Below, in pieces: positions 33,928 through 42,465 of a stretch of DNA of 64,000 nucleotides. The position numbers and the translations under genes are program-made. The notes beneath the pieces are model-generated. The model worked only from the letters and a program-made list of their open reading frames with translations. It was not told the DNA's origin and ran no database searches. The stretch's first letter is position 1. Each line of letters opens with the position of its first letter. This DNA comes from Polyangiaceae bacterium (GTDB lineage Bacteria; Myxococcota_A; Polyangia; Polyangiales; Polyangiaceae): assembly GCA_016933275.1 (NCBI GenBank), contig JAFGBI010000216.1:1-64000 (forward strand), given 5' to 3'.

Positions 33928-34545
33928 GTGAACCGCGTCGTCGTCTTCTGCGTAGGAGCGGAGCTGCTCATCCTCGGGGGCTGTCGGGCCTCGGTCAGCG
34001 CCGAGAGCAAGAACAACCGCCCCGAGTACGAACGTCCCATCGATGAGGATCCGGTGGATGATGACTCGGGACTGAGCGGTGGAGACGTCGATCCCACGGG
34101 CACGGAGTTCTCTCTGGTGGGCGCCCGACCGGATCTCGGGCTTGCTGCGGAGAGCCCGGCTCCGAGCTGTGAGTGCCTCGCGGTGTCCGTAGGGAACGCC
34201 AATGATCCCGAGTTCTTCTGGCAGGGGTCCCCTCCCCGCCTGGCGCCCGGCCAGCTCGTGATCGCCGTGAGTTCGATTGGGGTTCCGTGCCCGGCGGCCG
34301 CCGCCGATTCGCTCGGGGCGTCCTACTGGGGGCATCGGCGGGAGGGCGAGAACGTGGTGGTGGTCGTCGAGCAAGCCCGAGATGGCCGTCCGATGACCGC
34401 GGGCGCGATCATCCCCCAACCTGGCCCGGGGGGGGCGGTCTACGTCGCTCCCGTGTCGGCTCGGATCCCCTATGGTCGTTCTCTGGTGAAGGGTGAGAAG
34501 TATTGCCGCGTGTACGTTTCGCGGGCCTCGGCTGCCGGGGAGTGA
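33928..34545 (+). CDS. lipoprotein, hypothetical
   Basis: This 205-residue protein starts at GTG 33928, chosen because it gives a lipoprotein signal ending LGGC (Cys 19). The mature part has an acidic Asp/Glu/Pro linker (ERPIDEDPVDDDSG) and a beta-rich domain (SCECLAVSVGNANDPEFFWQGSPP, LVIAVSSIGVPCP, NVVVVVEQARDG, YCRVYVSR). No family recognised. It is divergent from the ATPase gene and 90 bp upstream of the DNA methyltransferase gene. Confidence 0.6.
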   Translation: MNRVVVFCVGAELLILGGCRASVSAESKNNRPEYERPIDEDPVDDDSGLSGGDVDPTGTEFSLVGARPDLGLAAESPAPSCECLAVSVGNANDPEFFWQGSPPRLAPGQLVIAVSSIGVPCPAAAADSLGASYWGHRREGENVVVVVEQARDGRPMTAGAIIPQPGPGGAVYVAPVSARIPYGRSLVKGEKYCRVYVSRASAAGE

Positions 34546-34635
34546 CGGTCGGCTGGTGTGACAGACAAGGTCGGAGTGCGGGAATCTCGAAGGAGACGGC
34601 ACCAGCCCGGGGTGCTAGGACGCGAGCGACGAGTC

Positions 34636-35475
34636 ATGGATGCGTCCTCCTCCCGTCGGCACTTGCTCGAACCCCGCGCTGGCGTCGAGGTCGCTCGGTG
34701 TGGGTTCGCCGTCGGCCGCACCGCGCCGAGCGGCTTCGGCCTGTCGTGTCGTGACGCGGTAGATTGGCTGGCGACGCTGCGTGCCCAGAGCGTCGACCTC
34801 CTCGTCACCGATCCCGCCTACGAATCCCTGGAGAAGCACCGAGCCGTCGGCACTACGACGCGGCTCAAGCACAGCAAGGCATCGAGCAACGACTGGTTCC
34901 AGATCTTCCCGAACGCCCGTTTCCCGGAGCTCTTCCGCGAGGCCTATCGGGTGCTCGCACGGAACGCGCACCTGTACCTCTTCTGCGATCAGGAGACGAT
35001 GTTCGTTGCCAAGCCAGCGGCGGAGGCGTCAGGGTTCCGCTTCTGGAAGCCTCTCGTGTGGGACAAGCAAACGATCGGGATGGGTTACCACTACCGCTCG
35101 CGCTACGAGCTGGTCCTCTTCTTCGAGAAGGGGAAACGGCGTCTGCTCGATCGCGGCATCCCCGACGTGATCGCGGTGCCTCGTATTCGGGGCGGATACC
35201 CCGCGGAGAAGCCCGCTGCCGTGGCGGACGTGCTGATCCGACAGAGTAGCGAGCCCGGCGAACTGGTGGTAGACGCCTTCGCCGGCTCCGGGTCGACAGG
35301 GGTCGCCGCGGCCCGCCTCGGGCGCGACTTCCTCGGCAATGACATCTGCGCCGAGGCTGTCGCCATCGCGGAGCGTCGCCTCCTCGAGGCGGGAGCCCGC
35401 CCGGATCCGTCGCTGCAAACCGCTGCCTGCTCCCGCCACGAGACGGGCGGACCCGTGGGAGGGTGCCCGCGATGA
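34636..35475 (+). CDS. beta-class DNA (N4-cytosine/N6-adenine) methyltransferase
   Basis: This 279-residue protein (ATG 34636; a GTG at 34558 would add 26 residues) has motif IV D59-P-A-Y early and motif I FAGSGSTG (215-222) late. That IV-then-I order defines beta-class amino-methyltransferases such as HinfI- and CcrM-type enzymes. The catalytic motif is DPAY rather than DPPY. The middle (ERAVGTTTR, SNDWFQIFPN, WDKQTIGMGYHYRSRYELVLFF) carries motif VIII and part of the recognition region, while a long target-recognition domain is lacking, so it is small for the class. Its stop overlaps the next start (ATGA). With the neighbouring nuclease it looks like a restriction-modification pair; solitary regulation is less likely. 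Confidence 0.85.
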   Translation: MDASSSRRHLLEPRAGVEVARCGFAVGRTAPSGFGLSCRDAVDWLATLRAQSVDLLVTDPAYESLEKHRAVGTTTRLKHSKASSNDWFQIFPNARFPELFREAYRVLARNAHLYLFCDQETMFVAKPAAEASGFRFWKPLVWDKQTIGMGYHYRSRYELVLFFEKGKRRLLDRGIPDVIAVPRIRGGYPAEKPAAVADVLIRQSSEPGELVVDAFAGSGSTGVAAARLGRDFLGNDICAEAVAIAERRLLEAGARPDPSLQTAACSRHETGGPVGGCPR

Positions 35476-35951
35476 CCGGTACCGAGTACCGGCGGCGCAT
35501 CGCCCGCTACATCACGCACGCCTACGGCGAGCGGGGGACCGAGGTGTTCGAGGAGGTGCCGATTGGGACATCCATCATCGGCAAGCAGCGGCGTCTCGAT
35601 GTCCTGGTACTGCATCGCGCGTCGGGGAGAGCGTTCGCGGTCGAGTGCAAATACCAGGACTCATCGGGCACCGTGGACGAGAAGATCCCCTACGCGCTCC
35701 AGGACTTGGCGGCGCTGGCGTTCCCCGGCGTGGTTGTCTATGCCGGCTCGGGATTCTCGGAGGGGGTCCTTCACCTCCTGCAGAGCTCGGAGCGCGCTGC
35801 CTACTGCCTCCCCGACGAGACCCTCGGTTCTCAGCCACGTCGCCCGGGCGACGTGATCGACAGCGGGACCTGGCAGCTCGACCACGCGATCGCGCTCGTC
35901 TTCGGGTGGTGGGATGTCATCATCGGTGGCCGCCATCCGATCAGCCCGTAA
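35472..35951 (+). CDS. PD-(D/E)XK nuclease-fold protein, probable restriction endonuclease
   Basis: This 159-residue protein is translationally coupled to the methyltransferase. The N-terminal helix (YRRRIARYITHAYGE) is followed by E27-E28, then RRLD43VLVLHRASGRAFAVE58-C-K60-YQDSSGTVDEKI. That E...D-x14-ECK arrangement is the metal-binding catalytic core of the PD-(D/E)XK nuclease fold. The rest is compact (VVVYAGSGF, YCLPDETLG). As a direct neighbour of a DNA methyltransferase, the best reading is the endonuclease of a small type II system. A repair or VSR-like nuclease is the alternative. Similarity to a named restriction enzyme cannot be judged by eye. Confidence 0.75.
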   Translation: MTGTEYRRRIARYITHAYGERGTEVFEEVPIGTSIIGKQRRLDVLVLHRASGRAFAVECKYQDSSGTVDEKIPYALQDLAALAFPGVVVYAGSGFSEGVLHLLQSSERAAYCLPDETLGSQPRRPGDVIDSGTWQLDHAIALVFGWWDVIIGGRHPISP

Positions 35952-36023
35952 TCGTTGGTCCAAAGATCACCTCCGATCGTCGGAATCCCACCGCGAGTCC
36001 TCTTCTGGGCAGTCCCCATCAGG

Positions 36024-36473
36024 TACGCGTTTGCGCCCCGGTTACCCCGGCCGAAGGCCGTTTCGCTGGTAAGGCGCGACGAGCACCCCACGTCGCCGCC
36101 CACGTTGCCAAGACAACGTGGGACCCGTGGCGACGCGGGTCCCCGGAGCGGAGCGTACTTGGGTACGTGAGCACGACCCGGAGCGCAGGAGCAACCCCAC
36201 GCTCTCCCCAACGCGCCCAGGCTCGCGTTGGGTCCCGGAGCGCGGGGCCGCGACAGCGGAGCGGATCTCGGCCGGTCGTCTTGGTCCCTCAGCGGTGTGA
36301 TCTCGACCGGATCTGGCAGAAGATCTCTCAATGTTCTCGTGGCCATCAGCAATCAGGCGTCGGCGATCAGGGTCTCCACGTTCTACCTGACCGCTGACCG
36401 CTGACCGCTGATCGCTGACGGCCCTCTATGGTTTCGGCTCCGCCGGCCTGGGTCAGGACTCCGTGAACGGATA
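36024..36473 (-). mobile_element. R1 MITE-like element, copy 2, interrupted by module A
   Basis: Inverted relative to copy 1. Flanked by exact 10-bp direct repeats CCCCATCAGG (36014-36023 and 36474-36483). One end reads TACGCGTTTGCG and the other, read inward, TATCCGTTCACG. It has only one of the 88-bp internal units duplicated in copy 1 and a CCCACGTTG...CAACGTGGG hairpin. A module A copy (36284-36445) sits inside it, between bases that are nearly adjacent in copy 1. Confidence 0.85.
36284..36445 (-). repeat. module A, copy 1 (inverted), nested in R1
   Basis: About 162 bp. Read on the minus strand: a GGAGCCGAAACC start, a CAGCGGT-type heptamer array (about four units), GTAGAACGTGGAGACCC, a second period-7 stretch (TGATCGC/TGATTGC type), then GCCAGATCCGGTCGAGATCAC and a GGGAC end. 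No coding capacity. Confidence 0.88.
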
Positions 36474-36559
36474 CCCCATCAGGCATCGGCAGGACGTAGC
36501 CAGGAGGCGGCCGGGGAGGAGTGACCTGCGCCAGGACTCGAGGGAGGCAGGCCCTTTGC

Positions 36560-36565
36560 TATAAT
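36560..36565 (+). promoter_or_regulatory. perfect -10 box TATAAT at a start codon
   Basis: TATAAT ends 6 bp before ATG 36572, so transcription would start at or near the A of the ATG, giving a leaderless mRNA. No matching -35 hexamer is seen about 17 bp upstream. There is no Shine-Dalgarno between box and start. Confidence 0.35.
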
Positions 36566-36571
36566 GTGTTC

Positions 36572-38362
36572 ATGGCTGTCCTTCGTGTTCCGCACCTCTT
36601 CGCTTCACTCGTCGCGCTCACCACGGCCGTTGTCGCAGGCTCGGCTGCCGGCCAGGTCCCCCAGCCGGCACCGTTCTTCGTCGACGGGACAGAGTACACG
36701 TCCGTGCCCGTCGACCAGGCCGAATCCGGTGACTACTTCGACACATCCAAGTTCAACGTCGCCACGCTCGGGCTTGGAGCGCTCTTCAACGCCCTCGGAG
36801 AGCCGATGCACTACCAGCTCGATGCGGGCACCGAGCCAGCGGTGTTCGCGCCCCTCTGCGGGCTCTCCGGACAGATGATCCTCCGCGGCGGCGGCTGCCG
36901 GATGGATTTTGGCTGGTACTGCGTCGACGACCCGTCGACCTTCGTGCCGCTGGTCACCTCCGCGGACGTGATGGCGTACCACGATTCGCTCACCGGGGAA
37001 TGGGAGCAATACAAGAACGACGACAAGAGCTTCGTGCCCGTCATCGGGATGCCGCCAGTCCAGGGCGCGCCGCTCGAGGACATCCAGAACCACCCGGTCT
37101 TCCAGGCCTGCCCGTCCAAGCACATCGGCTTTTCCATCAAGCCGGTCGCGGGCGCCGCCGGTGAGATCCCTTCCGTGCAGCAAGCGGTCTGTACGCAGCA
37201 GAAGTTCTCCGAGGCTCGCCTCAACACCATCCACACGGCGTCTGGCCAACCTTGGGTGAGTGCACTCAGCTATGCATCGCGCAAGTCACCGGGCATCTTC
37301 TACATCGCCTTCGAGGATCTGCCGAGCGACGGAGCGACCTTCAACCCGCCCGTGGACGTGGGCGACGACAATTGGGTCGCCGACGGCGACTTCAACGACT
37401 TCGTCTACCGAATCCAGGGGATCCAGTGCGTCGGCGGCGGTCAGCGCTGCGACACGAACAAGGCAGGGATCTGCAGCATTGGCATCACCGAGTGCACCGT
37501 CAACGGTGAGCCTGGCGAGTGCACCCAGATGTTCGAGCCGAGCGGCGAGGTCTGCGACAACGTCGACAACGACTGCGACGGCACCATTGACGGCGACGGG
37601 CTATGCCCGCCAGAGACGCCGGTCTGCGCGGGCGGTGTGTGCGTCGGTCGTTGCTCGACCGGCGAGTTCCCGTGTGACCTCGACAAGGTCTGCGACCCGG
37701 CCATCGATGCTTGCGTCGACCCGGCCTGTCTTGGCGTCGTCTGCACCGGCGAGAACGAGCACTGCGAGAAGGGGAGCTGCGTCGGAGGTTGTCAGGGCGT
37801 GGTCTGCCCCAGCGGTCAAGATTGCCTCTTCGGCAACTGCGTCGATCTCTGTCAGGGTACGAGCTGCCCGGACGGATTCGTTTGCGTGGCGGGTGCCTGC
37901 ATCACGGACTGTAACTGCCTGCCCTGTAGCGATGGGTTCGCTTGCGGCGCGGACGGGAAGTGCATCGACACCGCCTGCCAGAACGTCATCTGTCCGGCGG
38001 GGCAGGTGTGCCGGGAGGGTGCCTGCGTGGATCCTTGCGTCGGGGTGACGTGTCCGGCGGGGCAGGCGTGCAATCCCAACACCGGGATCTGCGAGGACGA
38101 CCCCGTCGAAGGCACGGGCGGGAGCATGGAGGGTACGGGTGGGGGTGCCATCGTCGACGGCTCGGGCGGCGTGCCGGGAATCGGTGGCGCTACTATGGGA
38201 GCCACGAGCGGCACGGGCCAGCGCCTTGCAGGCCCGCCAACCGAAGACGGCTGCGGCTGTCGCACCGTTCAGCGCGGCAGGTCGGGTTCGGGACTGGCGT
38301 TGCTCTCCCTGCTCGGGCTCGCCGTCCGGCGGCTTCGCCGGGAGCGCAAACCGCGTCGGTGA
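36572..38362 (+). CDS. Cys-rich surface protein, metal-binding motif and MYXO-CTERM-like tail
   Basis: This 596-residue protein has a signal peptide (LFASLVALTTAVVAGSAAG). Residues about 25-275 form an N-terminal domain including DVGDDNWVADGDFNDFVYRI, reminiscent of DUF4114-type secreted domains. Then comes a MopE-like putative metal-binding motif (VCDNVDNDCDGTIDGDG). About ten Cys-rich loops of the C-PAGQVC-x4-C type follow (CPAGQVCREGACVDPC, CPAGQACNPNTGIC). A Gly/Thr-rich linker and a terminal GCGC-hydrophobic-RRLRRERKPRR sorting signal close the protein, like myxobacterial MYXO-CTERM. It should be exported and surface-anchored. It is preceded by R1/module A and a TATAAT box. Confidence 0.8.
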   Translation: MAVLRVPHLFASLVALTTAVVAGSAAGQVPQPAPFFVDGTEYTSVPVDQAESGDYFDTSKFNVATLGLGALFNALGEPMHYQLDAGTEPAVFAPLCGLSGQMILRGGGCRMDFGWYCVDDPSTFVPLVTSADVMAYHDSLTGEWEQYKNDDKSFVPVIGMPPVQGAPLEDIQNHPVFQACPSKHIGFSIKPVAGAAGEIPSVQQAVCTQQKFSEARLNTIHTASGQPWVSALSYASRKSPGIFYIAFEDLPSDGATFNPPVDVGDDNWVADGDFNDFVYRIQGIQCVGGGQRCDTNKAGICSIGITECTVNGEPGECTQMFEPSGEVCDNVDNDCDGTIDGDGLCPPETPVCAGGVCVGRCSTGEFPCDLDKVCDPAIDACVDPACLGVVCTGENEHCEKGSCVGGCQGVVCPSGQDCLFGNCVDLCQGTSCPDGFVCVAGACITDCNCLPCSDGFACGADGKCIDTACQNVICPAGQVCREGACVDPCVGVTCPAGQACNPNTGICEDDPVEGTGGSMEGTGGGAIVDGSGGVPGIGGATMGATSGTGQRLAGPPTEDGCGCRTVQRGRSGSGLALLSLLGLAVRRLRRERKPRR

Positions 38363-38672
38363 GGCGGCGTCCGCGACCTCTCTTCGCCACCGGAGGACGC
38401 AATCCCCTGCGAAGGAGGGCTTCGCGCGCCCGCGTTGGGCAGGCTGAGCGACGGCCTTTCGAGTCCGCGGGGCGCAGCCCCCTGCCTGCCAATGCCACGG
38501 CCGTTCAGCAAGCGTTCAGCGTAGGCAGGTCGCTCACCCAAGCTTCGGTTTTGGCCCCGACCACGGTCGCGCCGCCGACCCGACCATGCCCCGTCTGGGC
38601 GGAGCGCTGACTGGGCGCGTGATCGCGCCCGACGTCCCGCTTGGGGGGCGAGCGCGAGGACTACCCTTCACT
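38363..38672. other. 310-bp convergent intergenic region
   Basis: Lies between the two convergent surface-protein genes. No repeat module, coding frame with signal peptide, or U-tailed hairpin was recognised. A CGTTCAGCAAGCGTTCAGCG near-repeat (GTTCAGC twice) is the only local structure. Confidence 0.4.
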
Positions 38673-41600
38673 CTACCGGGGCACTGCCATCTCGATCAGG
38701 CAGTTCGCACTGCAACCGTCGTTGTCCTCGTTGTTGCCGTCATCGCACTGCTCGTGGCCGTCCTCGAGGTTGCCGTCACCGCAATGCGGGCCGAGCTGAC
38801 AACTCGTCAGGCAGCCACCGTATTCGGCTGCTTCGAGCGGCGAGTTGAACTCTCCGGAGTCACAGACCTCGTTGCCCTCCGGCTGCACGACGCCGTCGCC
38901 GCAGAACGGACCGGGCAGGCAGTCCTGGGTGCAGCCGCCGTACTCACCCGTGTTCGCTCCGAGATCGCAGACTTCGCCGAGCTCAGGCTGGATGATCGCG
39001 TCGCCACAGTATCCCGGTACCCCACAATTCGACGTGCAGTGGCCCGGTTGCCCGTTCACACCGTCGCCTTCGTCGCAGGTCTCGCCCATTTCGGCCTGGA
39101 CGACCGCGTCGCCGCAGCGCTCGCCCCACACACAGCCGACGTCGCAGAAGCCGTAACCGCCGATGTTGAGCTGGTCGTCGCACTGCTCGCCGCATTCGGG
39201 TTGGGTGACGCCGTCCCCACAGTACGGGTTTAGCAGGCAGGTCGTCCCGCACCCACCGCATTGCGCGTCCGCGTTGGCCTCCGCGTCGTCACACTCCTCT
39301 CCCGGATCGATCTGGCCGTTGCCGCACCGCGGCGGCCACACGCAACCGGGAGCACAGCCGTCACCGTTGTAGGCTACGGTGACATTGCGGCCGTCGTCGC
39401 AGGCCTCGGGTCCGTTCACCACGCCGTCCCCGCAGAACGGGCCGAACTTGCACTCGGTGGTGCAGCCGTTGTACTCGGTGTCGTTGTTGACGCCGTCGCC
39501 GAGGTCGCACTCCTCGCCTGCCGTCACCTGGGCGTCCCCGCAGCGCGGCACGCACACGGAGCGGATGGTGGTGAACCCGGAGAGGGAGAGCTGGTAGTTT
39601 GACTCACGCGGGTGACGATCCGCGTGGAAGACCGCGATCTCGTAGATCCTGTTGTCCTCGAGGCCGAAATCCTGGTTGATGCGGACGTTGTCTTCGAGTC
39701 GCTCGTGGGGCGCACCGAGATCGAGGGCAAGCTGCCCGTTCACGAATACCCACACATCGTCATCACCGTAGAACGACAGCGTCGGGGCGCTGGCGGCAGT
39801 ATAGCGGAATAGGTATCGCGCCTCGGTCGTGAAGTAGAAGTTGTGCATGACGCCATCGACCTGGCCGTCGTTGTTCAGCGGCAACGGGTTTCCGCCATCG
39901 CAGTCGGGGTCCCACTGAGAGCCAACGGGGCAGTCCGGCCCGGCGCAGCAGTCGTTCGCGCCGAGACCAGAAGCCCAGTAGGGCCAGATATTGCAGAGCG
40001 GGCTGCCTCCCATGTCATCCACAGGGAAGAACCCGCTCGAGAGGGTGCCCGTCTGGTCGTTCGAGTCGCAGATTTCCGCGAGGTCGTCGTAGACCGTGTT
40101 GCCGTTGCTGCTGCTGAACTGGAAGAGGTTGTTCCCCTGGGACGCGAGCTCCAACGTGGCGCGTTTGGTCTGGTTTACGCCGGGGACGTCGGTGTACCAC
40201 TGGGCGAAGCTCTCCGCGCTCTCGATGACCTTGACGTTGGTCTCGATGCGGAGGCGGTGGCTACCTTCGCCTTCCACCCAGCAATCCTGAGCGGGCACGC
40301 CCGCCTTCGGCGTGCACTGGGCGCCCTCTCCCGTGCCGCCCGGACAGGTGCCGAGCAGGCCGGTCACGTCCCAATCCGTGAACGCGCACGGACAGGTGTC
40401 CTTGGCCATCGTGGGCTTTCCTTGCGCATTCAGGGTATTTGCGACGAGCCCTGGGCAGTCTCCCGCCTGGTCGCTCGACGGGCACGAATCACCGGGATCG
40501 AACGCCGCCATTGTTCCCGAGGCGTTGGGCACGCAGAGCGTGGTTTCGCCGTCGATGCCCGGCTTCCCTAGGAAGAAGAAGTCGGGGTGACCGCCATTGA
40601 CGTTCTGGCCGTCGAAGTCGCGGTAGATGACGGGGAGGATCAGGCACTCGGCCTCCGCGCTCTCTTGGCAGGGTTCGGTGTCGGGCATCTCCGCGTCCGT
40701 ACAGGTGAACCCCGCCTCCGGGACGCAAGCGTCGGAGCAGCCGTCGCTCGACACCTGGTTGCCGTCGTCGCAGCCCTCTCCCTCGTCGACGTTCCCGTCC
40801 CCGCAGGCGGTTGTGCAGGCATGGGTCTGGGCGCCGGTGCGGCAGGAGGGTTCCTGGGTGCAGGTCTTGGAGCAGCCCTGGCCATCCCCGTAGAAAAGCC
40901 CATTGTCCTCGCCCTTGTCGCAGGACTCGCCCGCCTCGACCTGCCCGTTGCCGCACTCGCTCGCGGTGCACACGCTCGGCGTCGTGGGCGTACAGCCCCA
41001 GCCTGGCTCGATCAAGCAGGTGCTCGAGCAGCCATCGCCGCTCACCGCGTTGCCGTCGTCGCACTGCTCGCGGCCCTGCACGATGGACGAGTCGCCGCAG
41101 TGGGGCACGCAGTTTCGCCCCGGCACACGGCATTGCCAGCCAGCTTCGACCTGACACGCTTCGGTGCAGCCGTCGCCCGCGGTGGCGTTCCCGTCATCGC
41201 ACACCTCCTCCTTCTCGAGCACGCCGTTGCCGCAGGCGGCCTTGTCCACGCAGGGAGCCCCCGGCGTGCTGCAATCCCACCAGCTCCCCTCGACGCGGCA
41301 CTGGGCGTTGCAGCCGTCGCCTGGGACTTGGTTGCCGTCGTCGCAGCCCTCTTCCTCAGCCTTGACCCCATCTCCGCAGATCGAAACCCGCTGGCAGCCA
41401 CCCTGGGCCGTGCAGCGCCAGCCCTCTTCGACCTGGCAGCTTGCGTTGCAGCCATCACCCGGGTTGATGTTGCTGTCGTCGCAGTTCTCCCCGGCCGAGA
41501 TGTGGCCGTCGCCGCAGCTCTGCAGGGGCAAGCACGGCGCGCCCGCGGTGGGGCAGTAGAAGCCGGCTTCCACCGCGCGGCAGTTCGCCACGCAGCCGTC

Positions 41601-42098
41601 TCCCGCGTTGGTGTTGCCGTCATCGCAGCTCTCGCCCGGGTCTCGGACGCCGTTGCCGCACTGGACCTTCGACGTACAACCACCACCCTCCGGCGGGCAT
41701 TCGTAATTCGGCTCGATCATCTTGCAGGTTCCGGCGCAGCCGTCGCCCGCGAGCGTGTTGCCGTCGTCGCAGACCTCGCCGTTCTCGAGATCGACGTGCA
41801 TGTCTCCGCAGTACGGTCCCGCATCGACGACCCGGTAGACGCACCGGGTCCCGTCCGCCAAGACGCAATTGCCACCATCGTCGTTGTGACCCGCGTCGGG
41901 ATCGAGCGTGCTCCCACCCGTGCCGTAGTAGTTGCCGGTTGCACCCGTGCCATCGATCGGCGCGGAGCCCGAACCGTTGTCAGGGCCGTCGATCGGCGCC
42001 TCGCCGGCGCCCTTGCTGGAACAGCCGAGCCAGAGGAAGGTCGGGACGAAGGTTACGATTAGAAGCCAGAGCGCGCGGACGGGGAAGGTGCGAGGCAT
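38673..42098 (-). CDS. large DUF4215-repeat / fibro-slime lipoprotein
   Basis: This 1141-residue protein starts at ATG 42098 and has a signal ending WLGC (Cys 26). A Gly/Thr/Asp-rich linker precedes about ten DUF4215 repeats (CGDG...GExCDDGN...GDGCxxxC; e.g. VCDDGNTLAGDGC, NCDDSNINPGDGC). The middle holds a fibro-slime-type domain: IYRDFDGQNVNGGHPDFFF, a YLFRYTAASAPTLSFYGDDDVWVFVNGQLALDLGAPH core (PA14-like) and RESNYQLSLSGF. A further eight or so DUF4215-like repeats follow to the end. Fibro-slime domains are named from slime-mould and bacterial surface proteins. It is probably an outer-surface matrix protein, stabilised by scores of disulfides. An antisense frame of comparable length is a GC-bias shadow. 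Confidence 0.88.
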   Translation of the reverse strand: MPRTFPVRALWLLIVTFVPTFLWLGCSSKGAGEAPIDGPDNGSGSAPIDGTGATGNYYGTGGSTLDPDAGHNDDGGNCVLADGTRCVYRVVDAGPYCGDMHVDLENGEVCDDGNTLAGDGCAGTCKMIEPNYECPPEGGGCTSKVQCGNGVRDPGESCDDGNTNAGDGCVANCRAVEAGFYCPTAGAPCLPLQSCGDGHISAGENCDDSNINPGDGCNASCQVEEGWRCTAQGGCQRVSICGDGVKAEEEGCDDGNQVPGDGCNAQCRVEGSWWDCSTPGAPCVDKAACGNGVLEKEEVCDDGNATAGDGCTEACQVEAGWQCRVPGRNCVPHCGDSSIVQGREQCDDGNAVSGDGCSSTCLIEPGWGCTPTTPSVCTASECGNGQVEAGESCDKGEDNGLFYGDGQGCSKTCTQEPSCRTGAQTHACTTACGDGNVDEGEGCDDGNQVSSDGCSDACVPEAGFTCTDAEMPDTEPCQESAEAECLILPVIYRDFDGQNVNGGHPDFFFLGKPGIDGETTLCVPNASGTMAAFDPGDSCPSSDQAGDCPGLVANTLNAQGKPTMAKDTCPCAFTDWDVTGLLGTCPGGTGEGAQCTPKAGVPAQDCWVEGEGSHRLRIETNVKVIESAESFAQWYTDVPGVNQTKRATLELASQGNNLFQFSSSNGNTVYDDLAEICDSNDQTGTLSSGFFPVDDMGGSPLCNIWPYWASGLGANDCCAGPDCPVGSQWDPDCDGGNPLPLNNDGQVDGVMHNFYFTTEARYLFRYTAASAPTLSFYGDDDVWVFVNGQLALDLGAPHERLEDNVRINQDFGLEDNRIYEIAVFHADRHPRESNYQLSLSGFTTIRSVCVPRCGDAQVTAGEECDLGDGVNNDTEYNGCTTECKFGPFCGDGVVNGPEACDDGRNVTVAYNGDGCAPGCVWPPRCGNGQIDPGEECDDAEANADAQCGGCGTTCLLNPYCGDGVTQPECGEQCDDQLNIGGYGFCDVGCVWGERCGDAVVQAEMGETCDEGDGVNGQPGHCTSNCGVPGYCGDAIIQPELGEVCDLGANTGEYGGCTQDCLPGPFCGDGVVQPEGNEVCDSGEFNSPLEAAEYGGCLTSCQLGPHCGDGNLEDGHEQCDDGNNEDNDGCSANCLIEMAVPR

Positions 42099-42465
42099 GG
42101 CAGGACTCCCGTGGTTTCCTGCAGTATGCGCCGTCCAGCACCCCACGACCATCGGGAAACAGGGATTCATGTGCGGCGGAAACTTCGTTGTCCGGTGTTC
42201 GTTGAACCGCGCCAGCGCCCATGCTTTCGGCCTACGTCCGGGATGGGCCTGGAAGGCCTCGCGTGCGGGCAGGATGGGACACCTCTCGAGAGTAGAGACG
42301 TGCCTTGCTCGGCGCAGGTCTACCTTCCCGAACTCCCCTCGAATCGCCATCGTTGACCCGTTCGCCCGAGGTTTCCGTCGGGGCCCGATTCCGCCAGCAA
42401 GGATGGTACGCCCGCACCCGATTCTTCGTCGGGTGCTGCTCCCGGGCTTCCCTCGAAATCGTGCG
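42099..42465. other. 367-bp intergenic region
   Basis: Upstream of the fibro-slime gene and downstream of a small membrane-protein gene, both on the minus strand, so it should hold the former's promoter. A perfect CTCTCGAGAG palindrome lies near 42284; the same 10-mer recurs at about 42513 inside the neighbouring gene. No other feature recognised. Confidence 0.4.

Noticed and set aside
40587-42062. A 491-codon plus-strand open frame antisense to the DUF4215 gene
   Set aside because: Its sequence mirrors the repeats of the true gene and arises from high GC at third positions; no signal peptide or domain.
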